Made by a program: the position numbers and the translations under genes. Of a DNA stretch of 64,000 nt, positions 51,529 to 61,401 are shown one piece after another. Under the pieces are notes generated by a model. The model was given only the letters and a program-made list of their open reading frames with translations, had not been told where the DNA came from and did not search any database. Source of the DNA: Natranaeroarchaeum aerophilus (GTDB lineage Archaea > Halobacteriota > Halobacteria > Halobacteriales > Natronoarchaeaceae). Position 1 is the stretch's first letter, and every line of letters starts with the position of its first letter. The stretch is from the NCBI RefSeq assembly GCF_023638055.1, contig NZ_JAKRVY010000001.1:379815-443814 (forward strand). The letters run 5' to 3'.

Positions 51529-52194
51529 TCAGTAGATCAACTCGTCGTCGCTTTCGATCATGTACAGGGTTCTCGCGGCGATGTTGACGGCGTGGTCGCC
51601 GACGCGTTCGAGATCTCTAACCGCCAGCAGATGCGTCGAGATGTCGTCGAGGATCGTTTCGGTCGTCTCGTCGGCCGGGCGTTCGAGCAGGCTCCGGACG
51701 ATCCGATCGTTGACTTGCTCACAGCGATCGTCGAGCGCATCGTCGCGCTCGGCGACGTCGTAGGTCGCATCGGCGTCGTCGCGGGCGTACGCCCCCATCG
51801 CCGTCTCGACCATCTCGACTGCGGTCTCGCCGATCTCCTGTAGTTCGGCGGTCGCGTCGGGATCGACAGCCGCCCGGCGGGCGTAGCCCGCGAGGTTGGT
51901 CGCCAGATCCGCGATCCGCTCCAGATCGGTGATGATCTTGAACGAGGCGGCAATAAAGCGGAGATCACCGGCGACGGGCTGTTGGAGCGCCAGGATGTCG
52001 ACACAGTCCTGTTCGAGATCGAGATACAGCTGGTTGATCTCGTCGTCGCCACGAACGACACGTTCGATGACCGCCTCGTCGCCGGACCCGAGCGCATCGA
52101 GCGCCAGTTCGAGCCGCTCGACGACGAGTTCGCTCATGTCGAGGACGTTCCCGCGCAGCCGTTCGAGCTGTCGTTGGTAGTCGTGTCGTGGCAT
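51529..52194 (-). CDS. phoU: Phosphate signalling protein PhoU
   Basis: From ATG 52194 (MPRHDYQRQLERLRGN) the product has 221 residues. It has two PhoU repeats with the metal-binding DLERIADLATNLA and DLERVGDHAVNIA signatures. PhoU links the Pst transporter to phosphate control. It follows pstB with a 2-base gap, so it is cotranscribed. The length matches bacterial PhoU (about 220-240). Confidence 0.92.
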   Translation of the reverse strand: MPRHDYQRQLERLRGNVLDMSELVVERLELALDALGSGDEAVIERVVRGDDEINQLYLDLEQDCVDILALQQPVAGDLRFIAASFKIITDLERIADLATNLAGYARRAAVDPDATAELQEIGETAVEMVETAMGAYARDDADATYDVAERDDALDDRCEQVNDRIVRSLLERPADETTETILDDISTHLLAVRDLERVGDHAVNIAARTLYMIESDDELIY

Positions 52195-52196
52195 GG

Positions 52197-53027
<831 letters not shown>

Positions 53028-53028
53028 G

Positions 53029-53937
53029 TTAGACCTCCGTCTCGTACCTGTTTCGCAGGTAGATCGCGATCCCGTTCATCGCGAACATAAACGCAAGCAG
53101 GACGACGATACCGGTTGCCGCCAGATGGATGAAATGCTGGCTCGGTTCGTTCGCCCAGTTGTAGATCTGGGTCGGCATCGCGCTGAACCGATCGAGCGGG
53201 CCAAACGGCATCCGGTTGGTAAACAGCGCGCCGACCATGATCAGCGGGGCCGTCTCGCCGATCGCCCGGGCCAGCGCGAGGATGGTCCCGGTCATGATAC
53301 CGGGCATCGCAGCGGGCAACACGACCTTCCGAATCGTCTGCCACTTCGTCGCACCGGTCGCGTAGGAACCGTTCCTGACGCCGTCCGGAACGGCCCGGAG
53401 CGCCTCCTGGGTCGAGACGATGATAATCGGCATCACGAGCAGGGCGAGCGCGATCGCCCCGGCGAGCAGGATCGGCCCCATACCGATCCCGTTGACGAAC
53501 GCGGCGAGCGCGAGCAGTCCGTAGACGATCGAGGGGACGCCAGCGAGGTTCGCGAGGTTCGCCTCGATAAGCCGCGTGACCCGGTTGTCCGGCGCGTACT
53601 CTTCGAGGTAGATCGCCGATCCGACGCCGACGAAAAACGAAAGGATCGCCGTCAGGACCATCAGCATGATCGAGGCGATGATCGCACCGCGGAACCCGGA
53701 GAGCTCCTCGCGCCGGGAGCCGTCCCGCGTAAGGAAGTCGCTCATGCTGATGTTGAACTCCGTCATCCCAACGTAGAAGTCGGTGGCGACGTCGAACAAC
53801 AGGAGCGCGAGCATGACGACGCCGAACATCGACGCCGCGAAGATGATCCAGAGGAAAAGCCGGTTTTTCAGGTGCTCCCAGCCGAGATCGATCTCGGTGA
53901 ACAGGTCCTCGTCGTCGGTTTCCGTATCGGTGCTCAT
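53029..53937 (-). CDS. pstA: Phosphate ABC transporter permease PstA
   Basis: The 302-residue permease has six TM segments and the coupling-loop EAA-like sequence [25 protein letters not shown]. It pairs with PstC in the cytoplasmic membrane. Its start overlaps the pstC stop by 4 bases (53934-53937). Confidence 0.92.
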   Translation of the reverse strand: MSTDTETDDEDLFTEIDLGWEHLKNRLFLWIIFAASMFGVVMLALLLFDVATDFYVGMTEFNISMSDFLTRDGSRREELSGFRGAIIASIMLMVLTAILSFFVGVGSAIYLEEYAPDNRVTRLIEANLANLAGVPSIVYGLLALAAFVNGIGMGPILLAGAIALALLVMPIIIVSTQEALRAVPDGVRNGSYATGATKWQTIRKVVLPAAMPGIMTGTILALARAIGETAPLIMVGALFTNRMPFGPLDRFSAMPTQIYNWANEPSQHFIHLAATGIVVLLAFMFAMNGIAIYLRNRYETEV

Positions 53938-54926
53938 CGGTACTCCTCCTGGAAGCGGCGTTTGAACCAGTCGTTGAGCAGATTCATCGTCAGCGTCATC
54001 ACGAACAGAAACAGCCCGACCGCGAACAGGCTCTGGTACTCGATGGTCCCGACCGCGGACGTTCCGCGGGCCATCGAGACCATGTAGGCGGTCATCGTCA
54101 TGATCTCGTCGAACGGGTTCGCGGTGATGTTGGCGTTGAACCCGGCCGCCAGCGTCACTGCCATCGTCTCGCCGATCGCGCGCGAGACCGCGAGAATGTA
54201 GGATGCGAACACGCCCGAGATCGACGCCGGAAGCACGATCTTCGTCGAGACGTCGAACTTCGTCGCGCCGAGGGCGTACGCGCCGTTTCGCAGGTCGTCG
54301 GGCACCGCGGACATGGCGTCCTCGCTGATCGAGGAGACCATCGGGATCGTCATGATACCGACCACGAGCATCCCCGAGAGCATGCTGTACCGGCCGATGT
54401 TGATCCCGAACAGCGAGTCGGCGATCGGGCCGAGTAACACGGGGTTAATGAAGGCGATCGCGAAGTAACCGTAGACGATCGTCGGGATTCCGGCGAGCAC
54501 TTCCAGCGTCGGCTTGAGCTTCGCACGGACGCCCGGCGAGGCGTACTCCGAGAGGTAGATCGCGGTCGCCGTCCCGATCGGGATCGAGACGAACGCCGCG
54601 CCGACGGTGATCACGAGCGTCCCGTAGACGATCGGCAGGACACCGTGAGCAGGGGTCGCGTGATCCGGTGCCCATCGCGTGCCGGTGAAGAACTCGGTGA
54701 AGGTGATCGCCTGTTCGGTGCTCGCGCCCAGCAGCATCTGGGTGAGTCTCGCTCCGAAGAAGTAGCTCGCAGCATTATCCAGCAACACGAAAAAGATCGC
54801 GAGCGTCGTGAGGACCGTGACGGCGGCACAGCCGAAAAGCGCGCGGCGAGCACGCCGGTTGGCTGCCAGATCGCTCTGGGCGGTGCCGCCTGTGATCCCC
54901 GGCCCGTGGTCAGTGTCAGTGCTCAT
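53934..54926 (-). CDS. pstC: Phosphate ABC transporter permease PstC
   Basis: The 330-residue permease has six to seven TM segments and an EAA-like loop DAMSAVPDDLRNGAYALGATKFDV. It forms the translocation channel with PstA. It is second in the operon, with 14 bases between it and pstS. Its N-terminal tail is cytoplasmic and charged. Confidence 0.92.
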   Translation of the reverse strand: MSTDTDHGPGITGGTAQSDLAANRRARRALFGCAAVTVLTTLAIFFVLLDNAASYFFGARLTQMLLGASTEQAITFTEFFTGTRWAPDHATPAHGVLPIVYGTLVITVGAAFVSIPIGTATAIYLSEYASPGVRAKLKPTLEVLAGIPTIVYGYFAIAFINPVLLGPIADSLFGINIGRYSMLSGMLVVGIMTIPMVSSISEDAMSAVPDDLRNGAYALGATKFDVSTKIVLPASISGVFASYILAVSRAIGETMAVTLAAGFNANITANPFDEIMTMTAYMVSMARGTSAVGTIEYQSLFAVGLFLFVMTLTMNLLNDWFKRRFQEEYR

Positions 54927-54940
54927 CGGTTCCCTCGTGA

Positions 54941-55981
54941 TTACTCACGCTGGACGGTGAGCTCGTCCGGGTCCACGCCGACCTGATCGAGCCAGCTGTC
55001 GATCTTGTCGTGGTTCTCCTCGGTGACCTCGTCGGGTGCCGCAAAGAATCCCTCGTCGCGGGCGAACTCCTGGGCGTTGTTGGCGTAGAACCGGGCGAAC
55101 GAGCCGATGAGATCGGGATTCTCCTCGAGGCTCGCCAGATTGACAAACGCAAAGAGCGGTCGGGCAAGCGGGGAGTACAGCCCCTCTTCGATGTTTTCCT
55201 CGGTGGGCAGATAGAACTCGCCGTCGGCGTCGCTCTCGACGGGGACCGCCTCGATCGGCTCGTCGTCCCGAATGTCGGCCAGATAGCCGAGTCCGCCCCA
55301 GCCAAAGCCGTGTAGGTTCCCGGCCACGGCGTTCATGATCTCGTTGGTTGCACTGGTCGCGGAGTAGTCGTCTCGAATGTCGCCGACATCGCCGTTGATA
55401 TTTTCGGTGAAGTAATCGAAGGTCCCGGACGCGCTGTCCCGGGCGTGGAGCTGCATCTCCTCGTCGGGCCACTCGTCGCGGACGTCGCTCCACTGTGTAA
55501 TCTCGTCGGTCGCCTCGAACTCCCAGATCAGCTCGAGTTCCTCGAGCGTGATGTTGTCGACCCAGTCGTTCTCGGAGTTTTTCACGACCGACAGGCCGTC
55601 GAGCCCGACCTCGAGGAACCCGTACTCCACGTCGTTTTCCCCACAGAGATCGATTTCGTCCTCGGAGATCTGGCGGCTCGCACTCTGGACCCCGGAGTTC
55701 CCGCGACAGAACTCCTGGAACCCCGCACCGGTCCCCTCCGGCGCGACGTCGACGAGCACGTCCGGATACTCGTTGGCGAAGTTTTCGCCCGCCCAGTCCG
55801 TGATCGGTGCGACGGTGTTCGATCCCGACGCGTCGATCGTTCCCGAAATTTCGCCGTCAGCGCCGCCGAGACAGCCCGCCAGTGCCAGCCCGCCGACCAC
55901 GCCCGCGGAGGCGAGAAACGTTCGTCGCGTGCTGTCAGTTCGTCCGGTGCTGTCGCCCGTGTCCGATGGGTTCTGTGCCAT
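54941..55981 (-). CDS. pstS: Phosphate-binding lipoprotein PstS
   Basis: The 346-residue protein has a twin-arginine signal (STRRTFLASAGVVG, RR at 19-20) and lipobox LAGC (Cys37), so it is exported folded by Tat and lipid-anchored. Phosphate-binding-type motifs DASGSNTVAPI and ARDSASGTFDYF are present. It is the first gene of the operon, starting at 55981 next to an AT-rich promoter region. Confidence 0.93.
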   Translation of the reverse strand: MAQNPSDTGDSTGRTDSTRRTFLASAGVVGGLALAGCLGGADGEISGTIDASGSNTVAPITDWAGENFANEYPDVLVDVAPEGTGAGFQEFCRGNSGVQSASRQISEDEIDLCGENDVEYGFLEVGLDGLSVVKNSENDWVDNITLEELELIWEFEATDEITQWSDVRDEWPDEEMQLHARDSASGTFDYFTENINGDVGDIRDDYSATSATNEIMNAVAGNLHGFGWGGLGYLADIRDDEPIEAVPVESDADGEFYLPTEENIEEGLYSPLARPLFAFVNLASLEENPDLIGSFARFYANNAQEFARDEGFFAAPDEVTEENHDKIDSWLDQVGVDPDELTVQRE

Positions 55982-55989
55982 CGAGTACC

Positions 55990-56110
55990 GATATGGGAAA
56001 TTCCAATAAGTAGGCTGCTATGAGCTATATATTTGAACCTGTATCTATATATTGTATGCTATATCACTATGTTCCACTACATAGTTCGACGGGCCGTGAG
56101 ACAGATTTAT
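55990..56110. promoter_or_regulatory. AT-rich promoter region of the pst operon
   Basis: This about 120-bp stretch between pstS and the DUF7260-like gene is far more AT-rich than its neighbours. It contains three CTATATAT/CTATATCA motifs (about 56024-56072). On the minus strand a TATA-like ATATATAG lies about 40-50 bases before the pstS ATG, with more AT elements upstream. Repeated half-sites suit a phosphate-responsive regulator, which is inference. A plus-strand TATA TTTATAC is at 56106-56112. Confidence 0.5.
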
Positions 56111-56138
56111 ACTCCCAACCCGCCGACCTACGACCGAC

Positions 56139-56897
56139 GTGGGGGCGAACACACCGACAGGACCGATCGACGCCGCAAGACGGGCGCTCAAGCGCGAGCG
56201 CCGTCAGTTGCGCGAGGAGGTCGATGCGTTCACGGCCTTCGGCGAGCGGGTGGTCGATCTCGATGCCACGCAGCCGACGCCGAACCGGCCGAAAGCGCCG
56301 GTGGCGGAACCGACCTCCGCGAGCCTGCAGGCGGTCCGGGATGCCTACTCCGAGACCGTGATGAGCGTCTCGCACTTCGAGCTTGCGTACGACGAGTCCC
56401 TGCCCGAGCACATGGCCGGCGAACTGGGCGAGGAGGTTTCCGCGGCCGTGGTCGGCAGCCAGTCGCTCCATCCACCCCTGAAACGAAGCCTCATCACGAC
56501 GACGAACGAGGCGATCAGAACCCGAAAGCGGGTGCTCGCCCTGATCGACGGGGAAGAAGAGCGCCTCGACGAGGCCGAACGGACGGTGGTCGACACCATA
56601 GAGCGGATCGATTCGATCCTCGACCAGCCGATCGACCGGATGGAGTTCAACAGCCTCCGGCTCACCCGCGAACGACTCCTCGATCTCCGTGCGGAGTGTG
56701 ACGAACTGGTCGACGAGCGCCAGGACTTTCTCGAACAGCAGCGCCGCGAACTGCCCGATCCAATGACCGGTCTCGCGGAGTATCTCTACCAGTACTGCGA
56801 GACGACGTTCCCGCTGCTCGCCGTGTACGCGCGTCTGGCCGACGTCATCGATCGCTCGATCGAGCGTGCCGAGCGCCGGCTCGCAGAAGCGTCGTAG
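56139..56897 (+). CDS. DUF7260-like helical protein
   Basis: From GTG 56139 (MGANTPTGPIDAARRALK) the product has 252 residues and is almost all alpha-helical, with coiled-coil heptads (RRALKRERRQLREEVDAF) and no TM segment. It resembles the haloarchaeal DUF7260 type. Function is unknown. It lies between the pst operon and the kinase array, convergent with the first kinase (one base between stops). Confidence 0.6.
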   Translation: MGANTPTGPIDAARRALKRERRQLREEVDAFTAFGERVVDLDATQPTPNRPKAPVAEPTSASLQAVRDAYSETVMSVSHFELAYDESLPEHMAGELGEEVSAAVVGSQSLHPPLKRSLITTTNEAIRTRKRVLALIDGEEERLDEAERTVVDTIERIDSILDQPIDRMEFNSLRLTRERLLDLRAECDELVDERQDFLEQQRRELPDPMTGLAEYLYQYCETTFPLLAVYARLADVIDRSIERAERRLAEAS

Positions 56898-56898
56898 C

Positions 56899-58260
56899 TC
56901 ATTCGACGCCGGTGATCTCGAAGCGTGCGCCGCCGTCCGCCCCGTCAGTAACCGAGATCGTCCAGTTATGTGCCTCGACGATATCCGTCACGATTGAGAG
57001 GCCAACCCCGGAGCCATTGTCCGCGATGGTGTACTGTGTCTCGAAGACGTTTTCGCGCTCATCAGGAGGGATCCCGGGTCCGTCGTCCTCGACTGCGAAT
57101 CCAGTTACGGCACCGCCGGATTCGACCGCTTCGACCTCGATCGAAACGTCGGACCCGGCGTGCTTGACGGAGTTTCTGAACAGGTTTTCGAGGACTCTGG
57201 ATAGCTGTGACCGATCTGCCTCCACGAGGATTTCTTGATCCGGCAGCGACAGTGAGGCATCGATCGCGCTGACACTCCGCCATGCATCCTGACAGACATC
57301 GGATATCAACACCGTCGTGGTGTCGAGATCGACTCCCTCAGCCTGTGAGAGTGCAATGACATCGTCGATGATCTCGTCCATCCGATCGAGAGATGCGACG
57401 ACTTCGTTGACGTGTGATTGATCGCCGGTCTCCATGGCGAGCTCGGCGTGTCCTCTGGCGATATTCAACGGGTTCCTGATGTCGTGTGTGAGCGCCTCTG
57501 CAAACTCCTCTAACCGCCCAGTCCGCCGCTGTAGCTCCTGCTCTGTCAGTTTCCGGTCAGTAATCCGCCGTGTGATCCCGACAAGTCCGACCACCTCATC
57601 GTCGACACGGAGCGGCTGTTTCGACGTCCGATTCCACTGCTGGATCTCCGGCAGATACTCTTCTTTGTCGATGATCGCGACGTCCTCCTCGACCACCCGC
57701 ATATCATCGGCGTAGCTCTCCTCGATGTGTTCGTCCGCGATCCCCTCGACTTCTAGATCCGTTTTTCCCACCACATCCTCCGCGAACTCGAGATGCTTGC
57801 TCACCCGGACGTGACGGCCATCGCGATCCTTGACGTAGACGTGGGCCGGGATGGACTCGAAGACCGTATCGAGCCGGTTGACCTCCGCTTTGAGTTCACG
57901 TCGCTCCTGCATCGACGACGTAACATCGACGACGAATCCCTCGATCTGCTCGTCCGAGACTGCCCGAAATCGGTCACGGACCCAGCGTTCGTCACCACAG
58001 TCGGTCTCGATCCGGTAGGAAATCGTCTCGACATCCTCTCGTGGCGGCTCGCTCACCACGTCGACGAGCGCCGGTCGGTCGTCCTCGACGACGATATCGA
58101 GCCAGCCCCGCTCGTCGCCGTCGAGATCGGACGCTTCGAGGCCCAAAAGCTCCTGCAGGCCGGGCGTCGCTCGCTCGACTGGCTGTGGTCGGGAACTGGA
58201 CCGTCGGTACACGGTTCCTGGCGTCTCGTCAACGACGGCTTTGAGCGGTGAATCGAACAT
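56899..58260 (-). CDS. PAS sensor histidine kinase, array member 1
   Basis: The 453-residue soluble kinase has two PAS units (first about 20-115 with WLDIVVEDDRP; second about 135-240 with VFESIPAHVYVKDRDGRH), then phospho-acceptor helix LTHDIRNPLNIARGH and an ATPase domain with N box VLENLFRNSVKHAG, DDGPGIPPDE and GVGLSIVTDIVEAH. It shares this layout with the next two kinases. No response regulator is encoded nearby; the partner must be elsewhere or diffusible. Confidence 0.9.
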   Translation of the reverse strand: MFDSPLKAVVDETPGTVYRRSSSRPQPVERATPGLQELLGLEASDLDGDERGWLDIVVEDDRPALVDVVSEPPREDVETISYRIETDCGDERWVRDRFRAVSDEQIEGFVVDVTSSMQERRELKAEVNRLDTVFESIPAHVYVKDRDGRHVRVSKHLEFAEDVVGKTDLEVEGIADEHIEESYADDMRVVEEDVAIIDKEEYLPEIQQWNRTSKQPLRVDDEVVGLVGITRRITDRKLTEQELQRRTGRLEEFAEALTHDIRNPLNIARGHAELAMETGDQSHVNEVVASLDRMDEIIDDVIALSQAEGVDLDTTTVLISDVCQDAWRSVSAIDASLSLPDQEILVEADRSQLSRVLENLFRNSVKHAGSDVSIEVEAVESGGAVTGFAVEDDGPGIPPDERENVFETQYTIADNGSGVGLSIVTDIVEAHNWTISVTDGADGGARFEITGVE

Positions 58261-58354
58261 GCTCGAATCTGACGTACTGCAACCGTACTGCCGCCCGATG
58301 CGTCTACTGTACGCAGCGAATGAACGCTACTAAATGTTCTGGATCCGACACGAG

Positions 58355-59710
58355 CTATCGGTCGGCATCTCGTCGCTCGACGCCGGTAATTTCGATCCGT
58401 GTGCCGCCGCTCTCGGGGCTCGTGAGATGAATCTGCCAGCCGTGAGCCTCGACGATTTCGGCGACGATCGGCAGGCCAAAGCCCGTCCCGTCGGGATGTG
58501 TCGTGTACGATTCCTCGAACACTCGCTCGCGCTCTTCCTGAGAAATACCGGGGCCGTCGTCGGCGACGGCAAAGCCCTCGTCCAGCAGCTCGACGTCGAT
58601 CCGAACCTCCGTGCCGCCGTGCTGGACCGCGTTGGTAAACAGGTTTTCGAGCAGCCGACGGAGCTGGGAACGGTCGGCCAGCACCTCCCGGTCCGCGGGG
58701 AAGTCGATCTTGGCGCGTGGCGCGGTAATCGAGTGGGCCGCACCGTGACAGAGCCGCTGGAGGGAGACCCATTCCGGATCGATGTCGGGGTCGTGGCGAG
58801 CGAGCGTCAACACGTCGTCGATGATGGCATCAGCCTGATCGAGCGCGTCGATGGTCTCATCGAGATGTGCCGGATCACCGGTTGATTCCGCGAGTTCGAG
58901 CCGACCAAGCGCCGCCGTGAGCGGGTTTCGGATGTCGTGGGCGACGATATCGGCAAACTCCTCTAACCGGTCGGTTTCCTCGCGGAGCTGCTTTTCGGCG
59001 CGCTTGCGCTCGGTGATGTCTCGCGAGACGCCGATGATCCCCTGCACCTCGCCGTTCTCGTCGGTCCAGGGCACTTTCGAGGTGAGGCTCCACTGATCGA
59101 GCCCCGGCAGGTACTCCTCCTGATCGAGGATCGGCTCGCCGGACTCGATGACCTGTCTATCGTCACGGAGACCGCGCTCCCCACGCGGATCGCTGTCCGC
59201 AGCGATCTCGGCATCGGTTTTGCCCACGAACTCCACTCGCTTTTCGAGGTGGTCGCTCACGCGCAGGTGGACTCCATCGTCGTCTTTCACATAGAGATGA
59301 ACCGGGATCGACTCGAAGAGCTGGTCGAGCAGGTGCGACTCCGTTTTGAGCTCCTGGTGTCGTCGCTCGTCCTCGGTGACATCGAACAGGATACCATCGA
59401 GCACGTCTGCGTGATCCTGCGGCACTGCGGCGACATCACGCACCCAGACCGGATCGTCGGTCCCGAGCCGATAGCGCAGGTCGACGCTCTCGCCCGGGTT
59501 CAGGGATCCGACCGCCTTCACTGCATCCCGGTCGTCGGGATGGACGATATCGAGCCAGTCGGGGTCCGAGGTCCGCTGGTCGAGGATGTCGAGTGCTGGA
59601 GCAGGGCCGTCGTCCAGCGACAGCACACGCTGGCCGTCGCCCAGACGGCGGCGGTACTGGCGACCGCCGGCGAGCGCTGCAGGCACGTCGTCGATGCTGT
59701 GCTCTGTCAT
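58355..59710 (-). CDS. PAS sensor histidine kinase, array member 2
   Basis: The 451-residue kinase is built like its neighbours: PAS 1 (WLDIVHPDDRD), PAS 2 (LFESIPVHLYVKDDDGVH), phospho-acceptor helix VAHDIRNPLTAALGR, N box LLENLFTNAVQHGG, DDGPGISQEE, G2 GTGFGLPIVAEIVEAHGW. Spacing to the first kinase is 94 bases and to the third 63, so they are probably separate or loosely coupled transcripts. Confidence 0.9.
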   Translation of the reverse strand: MTEHSIDDVPAALAGGRQYRRRLGDGQRVLSLDDGPAPALDILDQRTSDPDWLDIVHPDDRDAVKAVGSLNPGESVDLRYRLGTDDPVWVRDVAAVPQDHADVLDGILFDVTEDERRHQELKTESHLLDQLFESIPVHLYVKDDDGVHLRVSDHLEKRVEFVGKTDAEIAADSDPRGERGLRDDRQVIESGEPILDQEEYLPGLDQWSLTSKVPWTDENGEVQGIIGVSRDITERKRAEKQLREETDRLEEFADIVAHDIRNPLTAALGRLELAESTGDPAHLDETIDALDQADAIIDDVLTLARHDPDIDPEWVSLQRLCHGAAHSITAPRAKIDFPADREVLADRSQLRRLLENLFTNAVQHGGTEVRIDVELLDEGFAVADDGPGISQEERERVFEESYTTHPDGTGFGLPIVAEIVEAHGWQIHLTSPESGGTRIEITGVERRDADR

Positions 59711-59773
59711 CAGTCTCGGGTGTGTCGGTGATAGTTCTCGCCGCCATGATACTAAGCGTTCGGGCGCTCTCGG

Positions 59774-61240
59774 CTAGTCGTCTCGGCTCCCCACGACGTC
59801 GACGCCGGTGATCTCGAAGCGGGCACCGCCGGAAGCGCTCGCAGACAGGTCGATCTCCCAGCCGTGAGCGTCGATGACCTGCTCAACGATTGCGAGGCCA
59901 AACCCGGTTCCAGTCTCGGCTGTCGTGTACTGCTGTTCGAAGACACGCTCGCGCTCTTCCGCTGGGATGCCGGGTCCGTCATCTTCGACTGCGAAGCCGT
60001 CCTCGATCCGCTCGACGGTAATTGTAACCGTCTCGCCGCCGTGCTCTACGGCGTCCTGACGAGTTTTCGAGTCAGGGCTTGTGGAACCGTGTTCCACAGC
60101 GTCCTGCTGAGCCTGCGAGTCAGGGCTCGTAGAGCCGTGTTCTACGGCGTTCTTGAACAGATTCTCCAGCGCCCGCGCGAGCTGTGACCGGTCGCCCCGG
60201 AACTCCAGGTCCTCGTCGGGCAGCGAGAGCGTGGCCTCGGCCGTCTCGACGTGTGACCAGGCGGTCTCTGCGGCGGTCGACAGCTGGAGTACCTCGGGAT
60301 CGAGGTCGGCCGCACCCTGTCGAGAAAGCGCCAGCACGTCGTCGAGGATGGCGTTTGCCCGCTCGATCGACTGCCTGACCTGTTCGACGTACTCGGTCTC
60401 GGCGTCGGGCTCCTCGATCAGCTCCGCGTAGCCCCGTGCGACCGATAACGGGTTCCGGATATCGTGGCTGACGATGTCGACGAACTGTTCGAGACGCTCG
60501 GTCTTTCGTTCGAGCTCTGCCTTCGCCTGTTTTCGCTCGGTGATCCGTCTGGTTGCCCCGAGTAGCCCCATCGTCTCGCCGTCCTCGTCGTAGATCGGGA
60601 CCTTCGAGGTGAGATCCCACTCGCCAACCGCCGGGTAGTGTTCCTCCTGATCGAGGATCGTCTCGTCGGTCTCGATCACTCGCATGTCGTCCTCGTAGGC
60701 GCGCCGTCCTGATTCGGGTTCAGTGAAGCCGATGTCGATATCGCGCTTGCCGATCACTTCCTCCGGAAAGTCGATGTGGTCGCTTACGTACTGGTGGCGG
60801 GCCTCCTCGTCTTTGATGTAGACGTGGATCGGCACGTGTTCGAAGATGTCGTCGAGCAGCTCGGCGTCCCGTTCGAGGGACTCGCGGTGCGCGATCTCCT
60901 GGGTGACCTCGAAGCAAACACCCTCGATCTGGTCGTCGTCATGTCGCGCGAAGCGGTCCCGAACCCAGCGCGTCCAGCCGCCGTCGGTTCGGATGCGATA
61001 GGTCACGGTGGTCGGCTCCCCGCCTGCTCTCCCGACCGCCGCCCGCACGTCCTCCTGATCGGCCGGGTGGACGTGATCCAGCCAGCGCTCCGGAGCCGTC
61101 GACAGGCCAAGCAGCGCGCCGATCTGTCCCCCACCCGATTCGAGGCGGTGCCCACCGTCCGTTCGGCGACGATACGGGACGCCGTCGGCGTCGGCAAGGG
61201 CGCGAGCGAGCGCGTCCGGTGACGGGGAATCTCCGGTCAT
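59774..61240 (-). CDS. PAS sensor histidine kinase, array member 3, with repeat insertion
   Basis: From ATG 61240 ([15 protein letters not shown]) the product has 488 residues. PAS 1 ([11 protein letters not shown]), PAS 2 ([18 protein letters not shown]), phospho-acceptor [15 protein letters not shown] and ATPase motifs [23 protein letters not shown] and [18 protein letters not shown] are all present. About 32 residues are inserted right after the N box: two extra units of a 16-residue repeat [16 protein letters not shown]. This places extra loops next to the ATP lid region. Whether it is active is unknown. Confidence 0.88.
   Translation of the reverse strand: MTGDSPSPDALARALADADGVPYRRRTDGGHRLESGGGQIGALLGLSTAPERWLDHVHPADQEDVRAAVGRAGGEPTTVTYRIRTDGGWTRWVRDRFARHDDDQIEGVCFEVTQEIAHRESLERDAELLDDIFEHVPIHVYIKDEEARHQYVSDHIDFPEEVIGKRDIDIGFTEPESGRRAYEDDMRVIETDETILDQEEHYPAVGEWDLTSKVPIYDEDGETMGLLGATRRITERKQAKAELERKTERLEQFVDIVSHDIRNPLSVARGYAELIEEPDAETEYVEQVRQSIERANAILDDVLALSRQGAADLDPEVLQLSTAAETAWSHVETAEATLSLPDEDLEFRGDRSQLARALENLFKNAVEHGSTSPDSQAQQDAVEHGSTSPDSKTRQDAVEHGGETVTITVERIEDGFAVEDDGPGIPAEERERVFEQQYTTAETGTGFGLAIVEQVIDAHGWEIDLSASASGGARFEITGVDVVGSRDD
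60041..60148 (-). repeat. 48-bp tandem repeat inside histidine kinase gene
   Basis: Units start at 60041, 60089 and 60137 (2.3 copies) with a 48-bp period, exactly 16 codons, so the frame is kept. The encoded unit is [16 protein letters not shown]. Copies differ by a few bases (for example GTGCTCTACGG, GTGTTCCACAG and GTGTTCTACGG). The first unit overlaps the N box AVEHG that every such kinase has, so the repeat seems to have grown by duplicating that core. Confidence 0.85.
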
Positions 61241-61401
61241 ACTCGATGGCCGCCAGCGGAGGACTGATCGATCACGTAACTCACAACTATCATCATAGAA
61301 CCGTATACAGACGCGTAAGCGTTGCGCTCGAAGGGGTGTTACGGACTGGCGCGCTGGCCGCCGTCCGAAATCATTTTGACCCACGCTCGCGGAAGGTCGG
61401 T

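Noticed and set aside
60041-60148. Possible CRISPR or IS repeat
   Set aside because: The 48-bp units lie inside a coding frame, keep it, and have no spacers.
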